Positions 62,944 to 64,000 of a stretch of 64,000 nt of DNA are shown here, piece after piece. How positions within the stretch are numbered: position 1 is the first letter of the stretch; each line of letters opens with the position of its first letter. The translations under genes and the position numbers were made by a program. The DNA lies in assembly GCF_014155765.1 (NCBI RefSeq), contig NZ_SCKT01000002.1, forward strand, positions 646,165-710,164, read 5' to 3'. The notes beneath the pieces were generated by a model. That model worked only from the letters and a program-made list of their open reading frames with translations, ran no database searches and had not been told where the DNA came from. Source of the DNA: Pantoea dispersa. Its GTDB lineage: Bacteria; Pseudomonadota; Gammaproteobacteria; Enterobacterales; Enterobacteriaceae.

Positions 62944-62970
62944 CCAGGTGCGCATGAATGCGCACCCTAC
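62944..62970 (-). repeat. GTAG-headed hairpin element, GGTGCGCAT type (second copy)
   Basis: Identical over 27 bp to 53484-53510. It lies about 290 bp upstream of kup and 12 bp before the 66-bp array. The region between it and kup (62658-62943) has no gene I can support. Confidence 0.8.
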
Positions 62971-62982
62971 AATATTGTGGTG

Positions 62983-63226
62983 GGTTCGCGATTAATGATG
63001 ACCGCGATTGATGTAGGGTCGCCATTTATAGCGACCGTAATTGCCGCAGGTTCGCGATTAATGATGACCGCGATTGATGTAAGGTCGCCATTTATGGCGA
63101 CCGTAATTGCCGCGGGTTCGCGATTAATGATGACCGCGATTGATGTAGGGTCGCCATTTATGGCGACCGTAATTGCCGCGGGTTCGCGATTAATGATGAC
63201 CGCGATTGTTGTAGGGTCGCCATTTA
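62983..63226. repeat. 66-bp tandem array with GTAGGGTCGCCAT hairpins
   Basis: GGTTCGCGATTAATGATGAC recurs at 62983, 63049, 63115 and 63181, and GTAGGGTCGCCATTTA at 63013, 63079 (one change), 63145 and 63211: exact 66-bp period, three full units and a truncated fourth. Each unit carries the stem GGTCGCCAT / ATGGCGACC after GTAG. Because 66 is a multiple of 3, both strands stay open and give repetitive false proteins. The last hairpin is cut by the insertion sequence. Confidence 0.92.
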
Positions 63227-64000
63227 GGTACGACCGGGCACATGGGTAACAGATCAGACCGGGCACACAGGTAACACTTTTGTGGTCAGTCGATCCGGAT
63301 AATACGCTTTTCTGCCCGGTCATAATACGCAAGGATGAGCCTGTCGAAGAGGATGACGTCAATGCCGTCGTCCACTTCCAGGAACCGCACGTATTCCCCC
63401 CGTAACGCCGCGCTCAGGAAGGTTCGCCCGTTCAGCCTCAGGTCGCCTTTTTCACCGACTTTGTACAGCTTCGCCCCCTCCGGATAGCCCACCTCCGGCA
63501 CTTTTCCGTCCCATCTTCGCGGTGAAGGCGTCCATATTTTCGCGGGCGGCTGCTGCCCGTGCGCCTCATGCGGCTTTTCCTGATTGAACTCGTTCCGCCA
63601 TCCGCTGCACCACGCCTGCTGCTCCGGCAGCGAGCCAAAGACGTCGTGGTGGCTCATGGCGACCTTCAGCGACCGGTGCATCCGCTCGTGGCGGGCGTTC
63701 TGCCCCGGACAGCCCGGCGCGGTTCTTTCCGGCTGTATCCCCGGCTTTATCAGCCACACGCTCAGCTGCGTCAGCGCGAGAATGCCCGGCGCAACGAAGG
63801 GCGAGCCGTTGTCGGTGCGGATAACGTCGGGCAGCCCGCCTTCCAGGAAGGCCCTTTCCATGCAGCCGCGCACGAACACCGTGGTCTCCGACGTGCCCGG
63901 CTCGCAGGACAGCAGGTAGCGGCTGTGGTTATCGGTAAGCGTGAAGGGGCGGCACCAGCTGCCGTCTTTCAGGCGGAAGCGCCCTTTAAAATCAGCGCTC
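63227..64000 (-). mobile_element. IS481-family insertion sequence (one end; runs off window)
   Basis: The end carries two direct 20-bp repeats, GACCGGGCACATGGGTAACA at 63232-63251 and GACCGGGCACACAGGTAACA at 63257-63276, typical transposase-binding repeats of these elements. The boundary, placed where the 66-bp array breaks, is uncertain by a few bases. The transposase reads inward from the right edge. Confidence 0.85.
63286..64000 (-). CDS. IS481-family transposase (C-terminal part)
   Basis: DDE recombinase, at least 237 codons in the window with the N-terminus beyond it. Visible: the integrase core with ADFKGRF (first catalytic Asp), FTLTDNHSRYLL, VIRTDNGSPF (second Asp), and ARHERMHRSLK (catalytic Glu), followed by WRNEFNQEKPHEAHGQQPPAKIW, characteristic of IS481 and IS3-like cores. 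The usable reading frame continues upstream past the apparent start at 63879 to the edge. It appears intact as far as seen. Confidence 0.92.
   Translation of the reverse strand, partial: SADFKGRFRLKDGSWCRPFTLTDNHSRYLLSCEPGTSETTVFVRGCMERAFLEGGLPDVIRTDNGSPFVAPGILALTQLSVWLIKPGIQPERTAPGCPGQNARHERMHRSLKVAMSHHDVFGSLPEQQAWCSGWRNEFNQEKPHEAHGQQPPAKIWTPSPRRWDGKVPEVGYPEGAKLYKVGEKGDLRLNGRTFLSAALRGEYVRFLEVDDGIDVILFDRLILAYYDRAEKRIIRID

Noticed and set aside
62967-63362. Repetitive open frames on both strands (90 aa +, 131 aa -) with 22-residue repeats.
   Set aside because: They arise from the 66-bp hairpin array, whose period is a multiple of three; no ribosome site, and low-complexity translation on both strands.

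Overview
The window looks like chromosome of a member of the Enterobacterales, most likely an Erwiniaceae such as Pantoea or Erwinia. This is a judgement from protein similarity, not from a search. BetIBA/BetT, AscGFB, YfiRNB, Mqo and Kup all resemble their E. coli counterparts closely. They are mixed with catabolic modules more typical of soil and plant-associated bacteria: a BauA-like aminotransferase, DUF2848, a split polyamine-type ABC system and LeuCD paralogues. Base composition looks GC-rich, but I did not count it. I saw no rRNA, tRNA or CRISPR.

Left part (1-18 kb). The window opens with the N-terminus of a FepA/PirA-type siderophore receptor behind a Fur box. A polar amino-acid ABC transporter follows, closed by a terminator hairpin that contains its last stop codon, then a BisC-type molybdoenzyme. 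Next come a BauA-like aminotransferase with a divergent LysR gene and a shared 21-bp palindrome, betIBA divergent from betT with a BetI-type operator, a UV damage endonuclease, and the yfiRNB cyclic-di-GMP module.

Middle (18-41 kb). ascFB and the divergent ascG (aryl-beta-glucosides) have a perfect GAAACC/GGTTTC operator. Then come a GntR-controlled DUF2848/amidase/dimeric ferredoxin-fold/MFS operon, a CHASE4-PAS-GGDEF-EAL protein, an acyltransferase, a soluble PAS-PAS chemoreceptor, a nitronate monooxygenase and a hot-dog thioesterase. A sugar- or hydroxy-acid regulon follows: two ACS-family MFS transporters, an SMP-30 lactonase, a 2-hydroxyacid dehydrogenase, an RraA-type aldolase and an IclR regulator. 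Its two outward promoters carry matching 37-bp palindromes, a strong candidate IclR operator.

Right part (41-64 kb). Two operons flank a LysR gene and share one ABC transporter: the ATPase is in the first operon, the binding protein and two permeases in the second. Together they encode a Rid protein without the deaminase Arg, DUF1028, an M20 deacylase, a quinone reductase, a GST, an AroQ paralogue with two altered catalytic positions, a 2-hydroxyacid dehydrogenase and a flavin monooxygenase. I think this is an undescribed catabolic system; the substrate cannot be read from sequence. Beyond it lie a five-copy 116-bp array of GTAG-headed hairpins (REP/BIME-like), mqo with ArcA boxes, a LeuCD-like hydratase with an Asp-nucleophile hydrolase and a DmlR-like regulator, a small DUF1471-like protein, kup, a second hairpin array of 66-bp period, and an IS481-family element that interrupts that array and runs off the window.
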